Shown piece by piece: positions 63,594 to 64,000 of a stretch of 64,000 nucleotides of DNA; the first letter of the stretch is position 1, and every line of letters begins with the position of its first letter. The notes under the pieces are model-generated. The model was not told the DNA's origin, ran no database searches, and saw only the letters and a program-made list of their open reading frames with translations. Both the position numbers and the translations under genes were made by a program. This DNA is from Panulirus ornatus (lineage: Eukaryota; Arthropoda; Malacostraca; Decapoda; Palinuridae), in contig NC_092236.1 in assembly GCF_036320965.1 (NCBI RefSeq), forward strand, positions 14,992,018 through 15,056,017, written 5' to 3'.

Positions 63594-63822
63594 TATAGGG
63601 GATTAAGAATACTTCCCACGTATTCCCTGCGTGTCGTAGAAGGCGACTAAAAGGGGAGGGAGCGGGGGGCTGGAAATCCTCCCCTCTCGTTTTTTTTTTA
63701 ATTTTCCAAAAGAAGGAACAGAGGGGGCCAGGTGAGGATATTCCAAGAAAGGCCCAGTCCTCTGTTCTTAACGCTACCGCGCTAACGCGGGAAATGGCGA
63801 ATAGTTTAAAAAAAAAAGAAAA

Positions 63823-63830
<8 letters not shown>
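63594..63830 (+). mobile_element. 240-bp SINE-like retroposon, copy 2
   Basis: Same sequence order as copy 1: ATTCCCTGCGTGTCGTAGAA, GGAACAGAGGGGGCCAGG, GGCCCAGTCCTCTGTTC, CGCTAACGCGGGAAATGG, then an A-rich tail and (TA)n. Differences are few single bases and the length of the internal T run. Confidence 0.8.
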
Positions 63831-63853
<23 letters not shown>

Positions 63854-64000
63854 TATACAGGGAAACTCATTTCTTTTTCCGTGCATCTTTGAGTAGGAGG
63901 GGATGATATGAGCTGACGAAGCTCTCTAGTAAAGTGACTTGTAGATCAATTGCTCTTGGGACAGGATGTCACCGGTGGCGCTCAGGATAGGTGACAACAC

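Overview
The window is nuclear DNA from an animal, almost certainly a decapod crustacean. The only intact protein-coding genes are four trypsins of the decapod hepatopancreas type: signal peptide [15 protein letters not shown], a short propeptide ending GLNK, then IVGGTD. The rest is saturated with long CT, TA, GT and CA microsatellites, degenerate minisatellites and decayed retroelements, as in microsatellite-rich shrimp and crab genomes. I cannot name the species.

Layout. 1-20.9 kb has no recognisable gene. It holds a 25-bp minisatellite (2801-3168), microsatellites, a 240-bp retroposon (9404-9650), degenerate minisatellites (14.2-15.2 kb and 18.0-18.35 kb) and a LINE 3' end (16470-16712). 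20.9-45.5 kb is the trypsin cluster: T1 on the minus strand (23389-24543), then T2 (27934-29100), T3 (34506-35673) and T4 (38070-39259) on the plus strand, and a broken fifth exon 1 with promoter remnant (43210-43329). Each intact gene has three exons, with a phase-1 intron in the signal peptide and a phase-0 intron after residue 88. A Penelope-like element, an RTE-like LINE with its truncated relatives, tRNA-derived SINE pieces and two Jockey/CR1-like LINE scraps lie between or beside the genes. A perfect 186-bp inverted repeat (20926-21111 and 45295-45480) brackets the whole cluster, and a diverged 262-bp inverted repeat (36781-37042 and 42590-42853) brackets T4. 45.5-64 kb has no gene. It holds a family of kilobase-scale segmental repeats (49.6-63.2 kb) built from the same ordered modules, plus SINEs and another copy of the 240-bp retroposon.

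How the genes work together. All four encode secreted digestive trypsinogens with an intact catalytic triad, an Asp189 pocket (Lys/Arg specificity) and a calcium loop. All share one compact promoter: GATAAG, then TATA 30-33 nt later, then ATG 44-45 nt after that. This points to co-expression in the digestive gland. T2 and T3 are a recent duplicate pair. T4 is the most diverged: it has lost the ancestral stop codon (10-residue extension) and differs at several cysteines. The most useful leads are the GATA-TATA module shared by all copies and the pseudogene, a candidate covarying Cys54/Cys229 pair in T1-T3, a possible gene-conversion tract in exon 3, the inverted repeats around the locus, and the segmental repeat at 50-63 kb. 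I found no tRNA, rRNA, CRISPR array or clearly new multi-gene system.
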